Below are positions 31,211 to 42,156 of a stretch of 64,000 bases of DNA, one piece after another. The notes beneath the pieces were generated by a model. It was not told the DNA's origin and made no database searches. It worked only from the letters and a program-made list of their open reading frames with translations. How positions within the stretch are numbered: position 1 is the first letter of the stretch; each line of letters starts with the position of its first letter. The translations under genes were made by a program, and so were the position numbers. The stretch covers positions 434,001 through 498,000 of the forward strand of contig JAUSNX010000001.1 in NCBI GenBank assembly GCA_030656015.1, in the 5' to 3' direction. This DNA is from Methanobacteriaceae archaeon (lineage in GTDB: Archaea > Methanobacteriota > Methanobacteria > Methanobacteriales > Methanobacteriaceae).

Positions 31211-31605
31211 TTAAGAAACCTCCTTTTTCAGCGTTGAGCTGATAAAATGACTTGAAAAATGGATTTATTAATATAATAATTAATATTAATGCATTTAATT
31301 ACTATTATCCATTAGATTCAAGTATACCCTTTATCATGAAATGCAGCGCATTTCATTGGATTGGTTTTAACATGAGTACCATGAAGCCATAATTATCAAA
31401 AATCATGTTAATTACGGATTCAATGCACTGAAATTATTTAAATTTCCCTTTAACCAAATCCATATGTCCAATAATTTATTCTATAATTTTGAATTAATGA
31501 TTTAAATTATAATCAATGTATTTTACAAGATTTTATTTAAATTTTTATAATTATTTTTATAATTATATTAAATTCCAATTATGGACATAGCTCAAAAACT
31601 GGGCA
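31211..31605. other. Gap between rpl32e and rpl19e with nested inverted repeats
   Basis: No open frame with a binding site. Structure visible: a perfect stem ATGAAATGC-AGC-GCATTTCAT at 31336-31356; TAACATGA (31368-31375) paired with TCATGTTA (31403-31410) inside a longer imperfect inverted repeat; ATGGATTT (31259-31266) paired with AAATCCAT (31456-31463); and an imperfect pair around ATGTCCA (31464-31470) and TGGACAT (31582-31588). It could be a structured leader for L19e, an internal promoter, or the trace of a small inserted element. Confidence 0.5.
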
Positions 31606-31932
31606 TTATTTGTTAAATATTTTAATGCCAAGTTCTTTTGCTTTTAATAACATCATTTCCTTTTTTCTTTTTCCAACAGTGGAACTAATTCTTCCTGCTT
31701 GAATACTAGGATCCAATTTTTCCAATTCTTTTACATTACAAACAAGAATATCTTGATAACCAGAAGGGTGTAAACCTCTTGTAGCTTTTGGAGATCCATA
31801 ACCAACAGTAGGCATGGCAGGTTTACCCTTTTCATATCTCCTCATTTTACTGGTTTTTCCTCGGGCCCTTCTCCACTTTTGACCAAGCTTTTTATATCTG
31901 GCGTATTCTTGCCTTTTGAATTTTTTCTTCAT
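31606..31932 (-). CDS. rpl32e: 50S ribosomal protein L32e
   Basis: A 108-residue L32e with the basic N-terminal [21 protein letters not shown] and the [18 protein letters not shown] motif. It follows L6 by 26 bases. Confidence 0.96.
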   Translation of the reverse strand: MKKKFKRQEYARYKKLGQKWRRARGKTSKMRRYEKGKPAMPTVGYGSPKATRGLHPSGYQDILVCNVKELEKLDPSIQAGRISSTVGKRKKEMMLLKAKELGIKIFNK

Positions 31933-31958
31933 TCAAATCACCATAAGTTTTCATAGCC

Positions 31959-32492
31959 CTATTCTTTACTAGTAAGGTAAATACCATCTTGGAAAACCCG
32001 GGGATCTCGTCCCTTAATTTTAGTGGCTTGTTCCAGATTAGCCATGGTTTGACCCACGTCTTCCTTATTAATACCAGTAATTGTTACTTCTTCACCTTTC
32101 ACTTGGACTTTTGCACTTCCCACTATTTTAGCGGTACGAGGATATCTCTCCCCCAGGAAGTTTTCTATAGTAACTTTATTTCCAGTCACTTTAACAGTCA
32201 TAGGAAAGTGAGCGTATACAATTTTCATATGATAAGTAAATCCATCAGTTACACCATGAATCATATTAGTGATATGGGAACGGATAGTGCCTATCATTGC
32301 TTTATCCTGTTTTTTAGGAAACTGAGTTTCCAGGACTACTTTATCTTCTTCTTGTTTTATGGTGATGTTTGGGTAAATGAACTTCCTGGAAAGCTTCCCT
32401 TGAGGCCCATTTACATTTACCTCATCACTTAGGGTAATATTTACGCCTTCCGGGACTTCTATTTCTTCCCGAATTACAGCTGCTAGAACCAT
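31959..32492 (-). CDS. rpl6: 50S ribosomal protein L6
   Basis: A 177-residue L6 made of two similar alpha/beta domains, located near the factor-binding region of the large subunit. I chose the ATG at 32492, three bases after AGGTGAT, over the ATG at 32495 which touches the binding site. An antisense open frame of 147 codons is a shadow. Confidence 0.95.
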   Translation of the reverse strand: MVLAAVIREEIEVPEGVNITLSDEVNVNGPQGKLSRKFIYPNITIKQEEDKVVLETQFPKKQDKAMIGTIRSHITNMIHGVTDGFTYHMKIVYAHFPMTVKVTGNKVTIENFLGERYPRTAKIVGSAKVQVKGEEVTITGINKEDVGQTMANLEQATKIKGRDPRVFQDGIYLTSKE

Positions 32493-32500
32493 CATATCAC

Positions 32501-32893
32501 CTAATATATGTATGCCAGTAATCTGCCACCAATACCCTTTTCTTTAGCTTCTTTGTGGGTCATTATTCCCTGAGGGGTGGTAACAATAATTATTCCGAAA
32601 TTTTTAGCTGGCAAGTATCTTTTTTCGAATTTTTCAAATTCATCTTTCTTAACGGCATGTCTAGGTTTTACAACCCCACATTGGTTAATATTACCTTCTA
32701 AGTCCACAATGAACTTTCCAGCTTTGCCGTCATCTACATATTCAAATTCACCAATGTAGCCTTCTTTTTGCATAGTCCTTAAGACTCGCCCTATCAATTT
32801 AGAAGCAGGGGAAATATTACATTTTCCATTTCCCTGCAACTCATTGTTTCGCATATTAGTCAGGGCATTTGCGAGAGGATCCATAAGAGTCAC
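32501..32893 (-). CDS. rps8: 30S ribosomal protein S8
   Basis: A 130-residue S8, the usual archaeal length, starting at GTG 32893 ([16 protein letters not shown]) six bases after GAGGTG. A GTG three codons earlier is part of that binding site. S8 organises the central domain of 16S rRNA. Confidence 0.95.
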   Translation of the reverse strand: MTLMDPLANALTNMRNNELQGNGKCNISPASKLIGRVLRTMQKEGYIGEFEYVDDGKAGKFIVDLEGNINQCGVVKPRHAVKKDEFEKFEKRYLPAKNFGIIIVTTPQGIMTHKEAKEKGIGGRLLAYIY

Positions 32894-32914
32894 ATTAAAC
32901 ACCTCTTTCCTGTA

Positions 32915-33058
32915 CTAGTTGTACTTTTTAAATCCGATTTTCGGTGCGAGTTCTCTGAAGCACTGTCTACATAACATGAGCCCGTATCTTCTAACCAGAG
33001 CAGAGTGATCTCCGCATCTTGAACATTTTCTGGATGCCTTTCCGTATTTTCTTGGCAT
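32915..33058 (-). CDS. rps14: 30S ribosomal protein S14, zinc-binding type
   Basis: A 47-residue protein from ATG 33058 to TAG 32915: it starts [20 protein letters not shown], and the second cysteine pair is in LCRQC, so it is the archaeal zinc-binding S14. It lies between L5 and S8 in the spc order. Confidence 0.95.
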   Translation of the reverse strand: MPRKYGKASRKCSRCGDHSALVRRYGLMLCRQCFRELAPKIGFKKYN

Positions 33059-33069
33059 AAATCTCACCC

Positions 33070-33576
33070 TTAAACAATCTTAACCTGGAATTTTTCCTGC
33101 ATAAATTTCATGGTTTCTTCTTTTTTTACCATGTGTTTAGCTGGGATTTTTTTCCGTTGAATTTTCCTTCTTTTAATTCGGTATCCTGGTTTTTCAAAGG
33201 TAATTGATAAGTTCATTCCAAAAATACCAATATCTGGATCGTACCTCATTCCAGGGATATCAATATGTTCATTAATTCCAAATGAAACATTACCCTGCGC
33301 ATCAAACTGTCTTGATTTCAGTTTGTTACCTATACCATCTAATATCATTTTAATAGCCTTATCTGCTCTTTCGCCCCTTAGGGTTACTTTGCAAGCTATA
33401 GGTTGATGTTTTCTTATACCGAATTCAGGATTAGTAACTTTTGAGTAAGTTCGAACAGAATTCTGACCAGTCATATTATTTAAAAGCTTTTCGGCTCTGG
33501 CCAGTTGTTCTCCACCTTCACCAACACCAATATTCATGGTGGCTTTGGCTATTATTACTTCTTCCATTGGGTTCAT
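33070..33576 (-). CDS. rpl5: 50S ribosomal protein L5
   Basis: A 168-residue L5, a 5S rRNA-binding protein, with [15 protein letters not shown] and [17 protein letters not shown] segments. The ATG at 33576 directly abuts the S4e stop and has GGAGG inside the end of S4e. Confidence 0.97.
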   Translation of the reverse strand: MNPMEEVIIAKATMNIGVGEGGEQLARAEKLLNNMTGQNSVRTYSKVTNPEFGIRKHQPIACKVTLRGERADKAIKMILDGIGNKLKSRQFDAQGNVSFGINEHIDIPGMRYDPDIGIFGMNLSITFEKPGYRIKRRKIQRKKIPAKHMVKKEETMKFMQEKFQVKIV

Positions 33577-34305
33577 TTAGTTTCCTCCAGGAAGTGAAAT
33601 AACAGGTTCGTCTTTTCCAATAACGAAAACATAATCTTTTAATGTTAGGAAAGTTTTATTTTTTTCAGTTTCCATAACAACTGTGTTAGGCATGGAAGAT
33701 TTGGTTATATTAATTTCCTTAATTTTACCAATCTCACCAGTGTGTTTACCACCAGTAACCAGACCAATAATACCTTCTTCGAATTTTATAGCTTCTAAAA
33801 TTTCTTGTTCAGGTACTTTGAGCTTTACCACATCACCCGCAGAAAGCGGATCCTCAGTAATAGAGTTCCGGCCATCATGTAAGTTAAGTTGGGTTTTACC
33901 GTCTTTAACAGTGGTTTTGTTTTCAATTTTACATAATTTAAATTCTACATTTTCCTGTGTGATAGGATGTAAAATTAATCTTCCCTTTGCATCAGGCAGT
34001 ACTCTGTAGACTCCACCATTTTTAGGAATCTGTAATACGTCCATGAAACCAACAGGGAATTTATAGTCCTTCCTTACTTCACCATCTACCAGTATCTCAC
34101 CACTATTAATGATTCTCTTAGCTTCCCGGGAATTATCAGCAATTCCCAGAATGTCCCTAATGACAATCAATAAAGGTAGTGAACTTTCTATTGCGTGAGG
34201 TCCAGCAGCAGGTTTAACTGTCCATTTATCTTCTTTTGGATGAATGGGCCAGTGTTTAGGAGATTTATAACGCTTAAGATGTTTTCTTGATCCCATCTTT
34301 GCCAT
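33577..34305 (-). CDS. rps4e: 30S ribosomal protein S4e
   Basis: A 242-residue S4e with an N-terminal basic segment ([17 protein letters not shown]), an S4-type RNA-binding domain, a central barrel and a C-terminal KOW motif with [12 protein letters not shown]. It is archaeal and eukaryotic only. L5 begins right after its stop. Confidence 0.97.
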   Translation of the reverse strand: MAKMGSRKHLKRYKSPKHWPIHPKEDKWTVKPAAGPHAIESSLPLLIVIRDILGIADNSREAKRIINSGEILVDGEVRKDYKFPVGFMDVLQIPKNGGVYRVLPDAKGRLILHPITQENVEFKLCKIENKTTVKDGKTQLNLHDGRNSITEDPLSAGDVVKLKVPEQEILEAIKFEEGIIGLVTGGKHTGEIGKIKEINITKSSMPNTVVMETEKNKTFLTLKDYVFVIGKDEPVISLPGGN

Positions 34306-34306
34306 A

Positions 34307-34660
34307 TTATCCCTTCCTTTCCATAATTTTGTTTCTTTTTTCGTCTTTTAAATCCATTTCCACAATAACCAAGTTAGATGGGTGAATTGGGAAGAAAACT
34401 GGATTTCCGTCAGGTTTTTGTGTATTAGCACCTTCTACTCGTACACGGTAGTGTTTAAGGTCTACTTTTTCCACTTTTCCTTCGTGATCTTTAAAATCGC
34501 CGCGCATAACCTGCACAGTGTCCCCAGTTCTCACAGGAAGAGATCTTCGACCAAATTCTTCTCGAAGATCCTTGCTTAAGGTTACACTCATTAGTTTGTG
34601 GCGTGCGTGTAAAGGTGCATTGTAAATGTATTTCCTTTGTTTTCTAGGTTGTTTTGACAT
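34307..34660 (-). CDS. rpl24: 50S ribosomal protein L24
   Basis: A 117-residue L24 with a KOW motif in [20 protein letters not shown]; it initiates large-subunit assembly. One base separates it from S4e. Confidence 0.97.
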   Translation of the reverse strand: MSKQPRKQRKYIYNAPLHARHKLMSVTLSKDLREEFGRRSLPVRTGDTVQVMRGDFKDHEGKVEKVDLKHYRVRVEGANTQKPDGNPVFFPIHPSNLVIVEMDLKDEKRNKIMERKG

Positions 34661-34670
34661 TTAATCACCA

Positions 34671-35069
34671 TTAAACAATTATACTAGCCGCGCTTCCTAC
34701 AGCAGGCCATCGGTCTGCCGCTTCTTTAGCTACTGGTCCTCTGATTTCGGATCCTTTGATCACGCCTTCAGGACTTATAATTACAGCTGCATTATCTTCA
34801 AATTTAATTCGTAGACCATCAGCACGTCGGTATTCTTTTTTCTGTCTCACAACAACCGCAGTCATGACTTCTTTTCGCATGTCCACAGATCCTTTTTTGA
34901 CAGAGACAATAATCATGTCGCCAACTCCAGCCACATCTAGTCTCCTTCGAACACCTTTGTACCCTTTTACAGATATAATCTCTACTTCTCGAGCACCAGT
35001 ATTGTCAACACATTGTAGTCGGGCACCAACAGGTAGAGCTTTGGTTACATTAGATGTAATAGCCTTCAT
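34671..35069 (-). CDS. rpl14: 50S ribosomal protein L14
   Basis: A 132-residue L14 beta-barrel protein at the subunit interface, with [19 protein letters not shown] and a C-terminal [12 protein letters not shown]. It starts one base before the end of S17, so the two are coupled. Confidence 0.97.
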   Translation of the reverse strand: MKAITSNVTKALPVGARLQCVDNTGAREVEIISVKGYKGVRRRLDVAGVGDMIIVSVKKGSVDMRKEVMTAVVVRQKKEYRRADGLRIKFEDNAAVIISPEGVIKGSEIRGPVAKEAADRWPAVGSAASIIV

Positions 35070-35390
35070 TTATTTCTCTCCCTTTACCTCAACCACAACA
35101 AAATGCTTGGTCTTACTTAAAGGCCTGCATTCTGCTATTTTTACTGTGTCACCTACTTGTAACTCAATACAATCTGGTTTGTGAGCTTTAATTCTTGATT
35201 TTCTTTTTTCGTATCTTTCGTATTTACTAATGAACTTGTAAAAACTTCTTTCCACAGTAATGGACCTTTCAGCCTTATCATTAGTAACTATTCCTTCCAG
35301 TACTTGTCCTCTGACGGGTAAAGACCCGTGAAAAGGGCAGTTAGGATCATTACATTCGGATTTAGGTTCTGGAACCTCGATGCCAACCAT
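35070..35390 (-). CDS. rps17: 30S ribosomal protein S17
   Basis: A 106-residue archaeal S17 with an N-terminal [10 protein letters not shown] segment, an OB fold and the [20 protein letters not shown] motif. It follows rnp1 by 11 bases. Confidence 0.97.
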   Translation of the reverse strand: MVGIEVPEPKSECNDPNCPFHGSLPVRGQVLEGIVTNDKAERSITVERSFYKFISKYERYEKRKSRIKAHKPDCIELQVGDTVKIAECRPLSKTKHFVVVEVKGEK

Positions 35391-35401
35391 ATTATCACCA
35401 A

Positions 35402-35683
35402 TTAAATTTTCCTAAATTTCTTTTTAATTCTGTCTTCAGGGCGACTTACCAGAATTTTACCATCAATCTCAACTTTTTGTCCTTCAGGGGTTTGGAAATG
35501 AAAAATTGCAACATTTTTAGGAATGATAGACTCATGCCTATCATCCACTTCAACACGAATTGTATTTCGAGTTTCGTCAACAACTTTTCCTTTTATTCCT
35601 ACCAGCCCCATATTAGAGCTTTCAACTATTTCAACAGTTAAACCAATTAGTTCATGCTGAAATAAATTTTGTGGAGTTATCAT
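35402..35683 (-). CDS. rnp1: RNase P protein component 1 (Rpp29 homologue)
   Basis: A 93-residue Sm-like beta-barrel protein of RNase P, which matures tRNA 5' ends. [21 protein letters not shown] is the family signature. Its place between aIF1 and S17 in the ribosomal array is normal for archaea. The ATG at 35683 gives the typical N-terminus MITPQN; the TTG at 35692 adds three residues. Confidence 0.93.
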   Translation of the reverse strand: MITPQNLFQHELIGLTVEIVESSNMGLVGIKGKVVDETRNTIRVEVDDRHESIIPKNVAIFHFQTPEGQKVEIDGKILVSRPEDRIKKKFRKI

Positions 35684-35781
35684 ATTGCCCAAGCATTATA
35701 TTTTAAATTGAGATTTGAATAAAATTTGGAATAAATGAATTTTAGAAACTAATTAAACAACTAGAATTCTAATTTATTCAA

Positions 35782-36117
35782 TTATCTTCTTCTATTATGT
35801 TTCCTATCCATTTCTCGAATTTCAATAGTATCGGATGAAAAACCCAGGTTAGCTAGAACTTCTTTAACTCTCCTTTTATGGTCCCCTTGAAGTTCTATCT
35901 GACCTTTTTTAGCTGTGCCACCACAGGCACACCTGGCTTTTAATTCCTTAGTAAGTTCCTTAATGTCGATATCGTGTTCGTCTATGCCCTCTACAATGGT
36001 CATCAGTTTCCCGAATCTTCTTCGTACTGTAAATACTTTAACAGTCTGAACTTCTCGTGCTATTTCTTCACAGACGCAGAGTTCATCTGGAAGACCACAT
36101 ACATCGCAGATTTTCAT
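35782..36117 (-). CDS. Translation initiation factor aIF1 (SUI1 family)
   Basis: A 111-residue SUI1-fold factor that monitors start-codon selection. The N-terminus has [13 protein letters not shown], a cysteine pattern seen in archaeal forms, and the core has [15 protein letters not shown] and a C-terminal [16 protein letters not shown]. Its ATG at 36117 abuts the L29 stop. Confidence 0.95.
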   Translation of the reverse strand: MKICDVCGLPDELCVCEEIAREVQTVKVFTVRRRFGKLMTIVEGIDEHDIDIKELTKELKARCACGGTAKKGQIELQGDHKRRVKEVLANLGFSSDTIEIREMDRKHNRRR

Positions 36118-36324
36118 TTATGTCTCCTTCTGTTTTTCATTCATAATAGTAAGAACGCGAGCAATGGTCCTTTTGAGTTCCTTGATTTTTCCAGGATTTT
36201 CATAGACCCCTGATGCAGAACTTTTGGAAATGTTTTTAGCATATTCTGCTTTGAGTTCACCCAGCTTCTTCTGGATCTCATCAATATCCATTTCTCTTAC
36301 ATCTTTACTTCTTAAGATAGCCAT
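36118..36324 (-). CDS. rpl29: 50S ribosomal protein L29
   Basis: A 68-residue two-helix protein at the exit tunnel rim, with the KNPGKIKELKRTIARVLT-like motif (here ENPGKIKELKRTIARVLT). I chose the ATG at 36324 (MAILRSKDVREMD), behind AGGGATGAAAAAA, rather than the one at 36333 inside that stretch. Confidence 0.94.
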   Translation of the reverse strand: MAILRSKDVREMDIDEIQKKLGELKAEYAKNISKSSASGVYENPGKIKELKRTIARVLTIMNEKQKET

Positions 36325-36344
36325 TTTTTTCATCCCTAAAAGTA

Positions 36345-37250
36345 TTATTCCGATTCTGGCTTTTCAGAAGATTCTGGTTCGGTTTCAGTCTCTTCAGCAG
36401 CTTCAACATCTTCAGATACTTCTTCTTCAGAAACCACATCAGTTTCCTCAGGAACATCTTCAGATACTTCTTCTTCCTCAGATTCTTCAACTACTTCAGA
36501 TACCTCTTCAGTCTCTTCGATTTCTTCTTCAGATTCTTCTAGTTCTTCTAGTTCCTCTTCAGATTCAACCAGTTCTACTTCTTCAGTAGATTCCAAAGGT
36601 TCTTCAGTTACTTCAACTTCTACAGTTTCTTCAGTTTCAATTACAGTCTCTTCAATAGTCGGAGCTAAAATATCAACTTTATCTGGTAGAACTGCACCCG
36701 GTGGCATGATTCTAACATAGATTCCTAAAACACCAGGTTTGAGTTGTACAGTAGCAAAACCTTCTTTTACTAAACGAATGGAAGGTTCACCACATTTTTT
36801 GATGTAACCATCGGAAAACTTAGCAGTAGCAGATCTTGCACCCCTAATTTTACCGGATATGGTTACTTCTACACCTTGAGCACCTGACCCCATAATTCTT
36901 CGTATGGTGGTATAGGCCACTCTTCTAAAATGCATACCTCTCTGCAACATGTTTGCAATTTTGTAGGCCATGATTTTAGGGTTGAGTTCAGGAACATCCA
37001 CTTCTTTAACTTCTACTTGTGGGTTTTCCAAATCAAATTTGGTTTTTAAGTTTTGAGTTATGCCTCGAACAGTTTTTCCGCCTCTTCCAATAACCATTCC
37101 TGGTCTTTCAGCGTAAACAACTACCATAGTCCCTAGAGGAGTAACTTGAACTTCCATTCCACCGTAGCCGGCTCTTTCGAGTTCACTTTGTAGATATTCA
37201 TCAATTCTAGTTCTTCTAAGGCCCTCTGTGACAAAATCCTTTTCTATCAT
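36345..37250 (-). CDS. rps3: 30S ribosomal protein S3 with long acidic C-terminal tail
   Basis: A 301-residue S3. Residues 1 to about 197 are the normal protein with a KH domain (VIGRGGKTVRGI at 53-64) and the S3 C-terminal domain. Residues about 198-301 are an added tail made mostly of Glu, Ser, Val and Thr, encoded by near-repetitive GAA/GAG-rich DNA. Archaeal S3 is commonly near 210 residues, so the tail is an extension. It may be disordered and could screen RNA or bind partners; that is inference. Confidence 0.95.
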   Translation of the reverse strand: MIEKDFVTEGLRRTRIDEYLQSELERAGYGGMEVQVTPLGTMVVVYAERPGMVIGRGGKTVRGITQNLKTKFDLENPQVEVKEVDVPELNPKIMAYKIANMLQRGMHFRRVAYTTIRRIMGSGAQGVEVTISGKIRGARSATAKFSDGYIKKCGEPSIRLVKEGFATVQLKPGVLGIYVRIMPPGAVLPDKVDILAPTIEETVIETEETVEVEVTEEPLESTEEVELVESEEELEELEESEEEIEETEEVSEVVEESEEEEVSEDVPEETDVVSEEEVSEDVEAAEETETEPESSEKPESE

Positions 37251-37256
37251 GTAAAT

Positions 37257-37718
37257 CTAAGCCTCCCCTAAGACAATCTGCACGTGGGTAGTGGGCGTAT
37301 TATTCGGGCTTGCTCTTCCAAAAGCACGGGGAGTCCATCCCTTTAATATAAAACCACGATGACTAGAAATGTGCATGATTTTTAGGTTTTCGGCGTCCAA
37401 TCCCTTGTATTCTGCATTAGCTTCAGCGTTTTCCAAAACTTTTAATATTTGAGTGGCAGCTTTAACAGGGTAACGGCCACTAGGCCATCCTGTTAATCCC
37501 TTACGGTGACCAACCTTTTTGTTGTGTCTTTTGAAAGGAACAGCTTTATCCATCTGAATAACCTCTTCCAAATAAACTTTGGCGCTTTCGAGTTTTTTTC
37601 CTCTAAGTTCCCTGCATAATTCTACAGCGTGTTTAGGGGAAATTTTTAAAGATTTCCCAATCGCCTTAGCAGTTTTGGCCTTATCGTCTTCGTTAAAAGC
37701 ATAATTAATTTTAGCCAT
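37257..37718 (-). CDS. rpl22: 50S ribosomal protein L22
   Basis: A 153-residue L22 lining the exit tunnel, with [15 protein letters not shown] and a C-terminal [17 protein letters not shown]. It lies 6 bases before S3. Confidence 0.97.
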   Translation of the reverse strand: MAKINYAFNEDDKAKTAKAIGKSLKISPKHAVELCRELRGKKLESAKVYLEEVIQMDKAVPFKRHNKKVGHRKGLTGWPSGRYPVKAATQILKVLENAEANAEYKGLDAENLKIMHISSHRGFILKGWTPRAFGRASPNNTPTTHVQIVLGEA

Positions 37719-37730
37719 TGTTTATTCTCC

Positions 37731-38150
37731 TTATTTAAGAGGCACGAACATGGATGATCTGGTAGCTCCCATTCCTGGGTCTCCGTGTTCAACTTTTTGT
37801 CGTGTAGGTGCAAATTCCCCAAAGTAACAACCAATCATTTCAGGTTGGATTTGTACTTGAACAAATTCTTTACCATTGTAAATACCAAAAGTTATACCTA
37901 CCATTTCTGGTAGAACAATCATGTCTCTACAGTGAGTTTTAATAATTTGAGGCCTTCCACCTTTAGTACCTTCTTGTCCTTGTTTTTTTAATTTTTTAAT
38001 TCTTTCTAGTACCTTCATTTGCCTTGGTAAGAATCCTCTTTTCAGAGATCTCCTTTGCCTGGATGGTAATATTTCTATAACCTTATCCAGAGGCATTTCT
38101 TGTAATTCTTCCAAAGTGTGATTGCGATACTTAAATTCTTTACGTGCCAA
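37731..38150 (-). CDS. rps19: 30S ribosomal protein S19
   Basis: A 139-residue S19 of the small-subunit head with [13 protein letters not shown] and [11 protein letters not shown] segments. The start is a TTG at 38150 behind AGGAGGTGGC. Confidence 0.97.
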   Translation of the reverse strand: MARKEFKYRNHTLEELQEMPLDKVIEILPSRQRRSLKRGFLPRQMKVLERIKKLKKQGQEGTKGGRPQIIKTHCRDMIVLPEMVGITFGIYNGKEFVQVQIQPEMIGCYFGEFAPTRQKVEHGDPGMGATRSSMFVPLK

Positions 38151-38174
38151 TAAGCCACCTCCTAATAGTTGTGG

Positions 38175-38900
38175 TTATCTCCTCTTACCTGTTCTTCGAG
38201 CCGCGATTGAACCGACTTTTCTTCCTGGTGGGGCATGTCTGGATACGGTTGTAGGTCGTCCAGGGTGTTGCCTGTTTCCACCACCGTGTGGGTGATCCAC
38301 TGCATTCATGGCCACTCCTCTAACAGTAACACACTTTTTACCTTTAGCTTTCAGAGCATGGTAACGGTTACCTGCTTTAAGGAATGGTTTTTCTCTTCTT
38401 CCTCCACCAGCTACAACGCCTATAGTAGCCCTGCACTTAGGATTGAATGCTTTTAACTCACCAGATGGAAGCTCAATAACTGCTTTATCCACATCATGAG
38501 TAATCAAAGAAGCATAAGTTCCAGAAGATCTTACGAGTTTACCTCCGTCTCCTGGACGATTTTCAATATTATATATTGGAGTACCTTCCGGAATTTCTCC
38601 CAGGGGCAATGAATTTCCAGGACTGATTGGTGCTGAAATTCCACATGCTACCTCATCATTAATTTGAATACTTTCCGGGGCTAAAATAAGTCTTTTTTCC
38701 CCGTTTTCAAATTTTACTAATGCTACAGGAGCACTTCTTCCAGGGTCGTGCATAATATCTGCAACTTTACCCTTTAAGATGCCTTCTTTCTCTAATGAAT
38801 CATAGGAACGGTACTCTATCTTACCTTTAAATCTGTGAGAAGCACTTCTAAAAGTAGAAGTTCCCCTACCTCTCCTTTGTGAAATTAAACGTTTTCCCAT
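38175..38900 (-). CDS. rpl2: 50S ribosomal protein L2
   Basis: A 241-residue L2, needed for subunit joining and the peptidyl transferase centre. The conserved [20 protein letters not shown] carries the critical histidine. The order L3-L4-L23-L2-S19 is the S10 cluster. Confidence 0.97.
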   Translation of the reverse strand: MGKRLISQRRGRGTSTFRSASHRFKGKIEYRSYDSLEKEGILKGKVADIMHDPGRSAPVALVKFENGEKRLILAPESIQINDEVACGISAPISPGNSLPLGEIPEGTPIYNIENRPGDGGKLVRSSGTYASLITHDVDKAVIELPSGELKAFNPKCRATIGVVAGGGRREKPFLKAGNRYHALKAKGKKCVTVRGVAMNAVDHPHGGGNRQHPGRPTTVSRHAPPGRKVGSIAARRTGKRR

Positions 38901-38932
38901 TTTTTTTCCTCCAAGTTACTGACTATATCAGC

Positions 38933-39193
38933 TTAGAATACTCCCATCTTAACAGCAATATCTTCTGCTTTGTCATCAGAAGAAAGCTTGATGTAAGCTA
39001 ATTTTATTCCTTTGGAGTTTATATGAGTATTAACCTTTTCCACCTTAACATCATAGAGTTCTTCACAAGCTCTCTTAATGTCAGATTTCTCACTGGTTCT
39101 CAAAACTACAAAAGTCAGTTCATTGTTTTGATCGATTAAGTTCATGGTTTTTTCAGTTACATGAGGTTTTACAATAATTGCATAAGGATCCAT
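38933..39193 (-). CDS. rpl23: 50S ribosomal protein L23
   Basis: An 86-residue L23 at the exit tunnel, the docking site for SRP. The ATG at 39193 (MDPYAIIVKPHVTEK) follows AAAGGTGAATATT; a GTG three codons upstream belongs to that site. Confidence 0.95.
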   Translation of the reverse strand: MDPYAIIVKPHVTEKTMNLIDQNNELTFVVLRTSEKSDIKRACEELYDVKVEKVNTHINSKGIKLAYIKLSSDDKAEDIAVKMGVF

Positions 39194-39229
39194 AATATTC
39201 ACCTTTTTCTTAAAATAGGGAATATTGCC

Positions 39230-40000
39230 CTATTGGAAGAGTTCCCCCAATTTTTCTATAGCAGATTTGGTAAAAACTGTTAATCTTCCAGGATGAGTTC
39301 CAGGAGCTAATAATTCAGCATTAAGATTTTCTACTAAAACCACATCAACACCGGAGTGGTTTCTAGCACCTAAGCTGATTCCTTTGTCTTCACCCACAAC
39401 TATTAGAGGTCCTTTACGAGTCTTATATTTACGACCTCGCATTTTACCTTTACCAGATCTAATTTTTTTTCCTTCTTTAGCTCGGACAACATCATCGATT
39501 ATGCCTAACTTTTTGAAAATTTCCCTGGTTTCTTTAGTTTTCTTGACCTTGCAGAGCTCATCATCAACCACCATTGGAATTTGAGGCACATTTTCTACTT
39601 TATGGCCTCTATTCTCAACAATTTCTGGGTTAACGGTAGCTGCAAGAGCAGACCTTATAGCAAAACGCCTTTCTTTCCGGTTGATTTTCTCATGGTAGTT
39701 TTTTTGTGGGCGTGGAGGGTGTGCTCTCCTACCGCCTACTACATGAGCTACAAATGCTGCTCTAGAACCAGAACCTTTTATACGAGGAACCTTAGCAACA
39801 CCACGTCCAGAACCGTATGACTCTGCAGTTGTCCTTTTACCAGCCATTGGGTCAGAACCCCATGGTTGAATCCGGGCAGTTTGTGCTGAGATAACGGCTC
39901 TTTTTATAAGGTCCGGCCTAAATTCTTCCTGGAATATTTCAGGCAGTTCAATCTCTTCTGTGACTTCGCCTTCCAATGAATAAACCTTAATTTTTTTCAT
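39230..40000 (-). CDS. rpl4: 50S ribosomal protein L4
   Basis: A 256-residue archaeal L4 (L1e type) with an extended loop around [19 protein letters not shown] and a C-terminal [12 protein letters not shown]. It lies 19 bases after L3. Confidence 0.97.
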   Translation of the reverse strand: MKKIKVYSLEGEVTEEIELPEIFQEEFRPDLIKRAVISAQTARIQPWGSDPMAGKRTTAESYGSGRGVAKVPRIKGSGSRAAFVAHVVGGRRAHPPRPQKNYHEKINRKERRFAIRSALAATVNPEIVENRGHKVENVPQIPMVVDDELCKVKKTKETREIFKKLGIIDDVVRAKEGKKIRSGKGKMRGRKYKTRKGPLIVVGEDKGISLGARNHSGVDVVLVENLNAELLAPGTHPGRLTVFTKSAIEKLGELFQ

Positions 40001-40019
40001 TTAAACCACTCTAATTAAA

Positions 40020-41030
<1,011 letters not shown>

Positions 41031-41075
41031 TTAATTTTACCTCCTTACATTCACAATTTTATTTCCATTTTTTGA

Positions 41076-41921
41076 TTAATCTGAGTTTAAGAGCAAGTTA
41101 AAAACAGACAAAGTCGCTAAAACTGCTTCTTCTGTCCTTACAGTTTTGGTGCCCTGAAGAGGTATAGTATTCACTTCTAAGTCCACCAGATTCTGACTTC
41201 CAATATCATCAGGTAAGCCAGAATAAGGACCACCAAACAAAATAGCCACATGTTTGGCGTTTTGTACCTTAAATTTCACTTCATCTAAAATAGAAGTTAT
41301 CGGTGCAGCATTACGGGATGTTGCCACCACAAAATCCGGTTTTACTGTCTTTAAACTTTGGTGAAGATTATTATAATTGGATAAAGTCTCATATCCCCAG
41401 TACTCATTTTCTGGTTCATCCGGTTCGACTATTATCTCTTTACCCAGCTTGGTTACTCGAAAGCTTAGTATTTTATTTACAGTTAGTTGTTCCTTGCAAA
41501 AAGCGGTTTTATCCGCCCCTATGTCAACGAAGGTCCCTTTTCTGGTCCTTTTGAGCGTTAGTCCCTGTCTGTAATCGCCTTCGCCGGGTTTCCCTGTGGG
41601 GTGGTGTGGAGTTCTAAGTGGTGGGAGTAAACCCACATGCTTTAACTCATTCCTTATCGGAAATACCTTCTTTCGAAGATACTGAGGTGTATTCATATAA
41701 GTGAGAATATCACTAATAAATTTTGCCTCTTTTTTGTTTGCATCGTCATGATACACTACAATCCGGTCTGCATTGAATATAGCTGCGGATCTCGCAATCG
41801 CTCCAACCTTATAGGTTTTGAGTTTTAAATCAGTAGTTTCCGCAGTTAAAGAGTCCGGGATAAATATAGATAAATGCTTCTTTAGCATCTTTGAATATTT
41901 GTCGTCATCTATTATAAACAT
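41076..41921 (-). CDS. SPOUT-class RNA methyltransferase (SPOUT1/C9orf114-like)
   Basis: A 281-residue protein of the archaeal and eukaryotic SPOUT1 (C9orf114) family. The N-terminal half has the strand-helix pattern around NADRIVVYHD, a central OB-like insert is near GLTLKRTRKGTFVDIGAD, and the C-terminal knot region has ILFGGPYSGLPDDIG. It is predicted to methylate RNA, probably rRNA; the target is not known to me. As first gene of the ribosomal array it shares the promoter at about 42055. Confidence 0.9.
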   Translation of the reverse strand: MFIIDDDKYSKMLKKHLSIFIPDSLTAETTDLKLKTYKVGAIARSAAIFNADRIVVYHDDANKKEAKFISDILTYMNTPQYLRKKVFPIRNELKHVGLLPPLRTPHHPTGKPGEGDYRQGLTLKRTRKGTFVDIGADKTAFCKEQLTVNKILSFRVTKLGKEIIVEPDEPENEYWGYETLSNYNNLHQSLKTVKPDFVVATSRNAAPITSILDEVKFKVQNAKHVAILFGGPYSGLPDDIGSQNLVDLEVNTIPLQGTKTVRTEEAVLATLSVFNLLLNSD

Positions 41922-42156
41922 TGCTATAGTCCAGACTAGGCAAAAATACTAACACCATATCATATTTTCAAAATATAATATTGAGCAGTTTCAAACTGCA
42001 TATTGATATTTCACACTAAGAATGTAGGTTAGTAAAGGTTGGTTAATTAAGTATATAAACCTTCTGTTTGGAGTTCCCTTTAAAAACTTTTAATATTGAA
42101 AAATAAAATCATATGCTCCTTAAGGAATCATTTGTGAAAATTATAAGAACCTAAAG
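41922..42156 (-). promoter_or_regulatory. Promoter and leader of the ribosomal protein array, with two palindromes
   Basis: On the minus strand GTTTATATAC at 42051-42060, preceded by purine-rich AACAGAAG, is a good BRE-TATA promoter; transcription should begin near 42030, giving a leader of about 108 bases. Inside it lie two perfect 15-base palindromes with the same TTTCAAA core: GCAGTTTCAAACTGC at 41985-41999 and ATATTTTCAAAATAT at 41962-41976. Their centres are 23 bases apart, near two helical turns. Confidence 0.6.

Noticed and set aside
31211-31605. Insertion sequence or SRP RNA in the rpl32e-rpl19e gap
   Set aside because: There is no transposase frame, no flanking duplication that I can identify, and the sequence is too AT-rich and lacks the paired core of an SRP RNA.
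31989-32432. A 147-codon plus-strand open frame opposite rpl6
   Set aside because: It is antisense to L6, has no binding site and shows no recognisable domain.
34756-35184. A 142-codon plus-strand open frame opposite L14 and S17
   Set aside because: It is the reverse reading of two certain ribosomal genes.
36224-36589. A 121-codon plus-strand open frame opposite L29 and the S3 tail
   Set aside because: Its Leu/Gln-rich sequence is the reverse of the GAA-rich acidic tail; the tail frame is the one continuous with S3.
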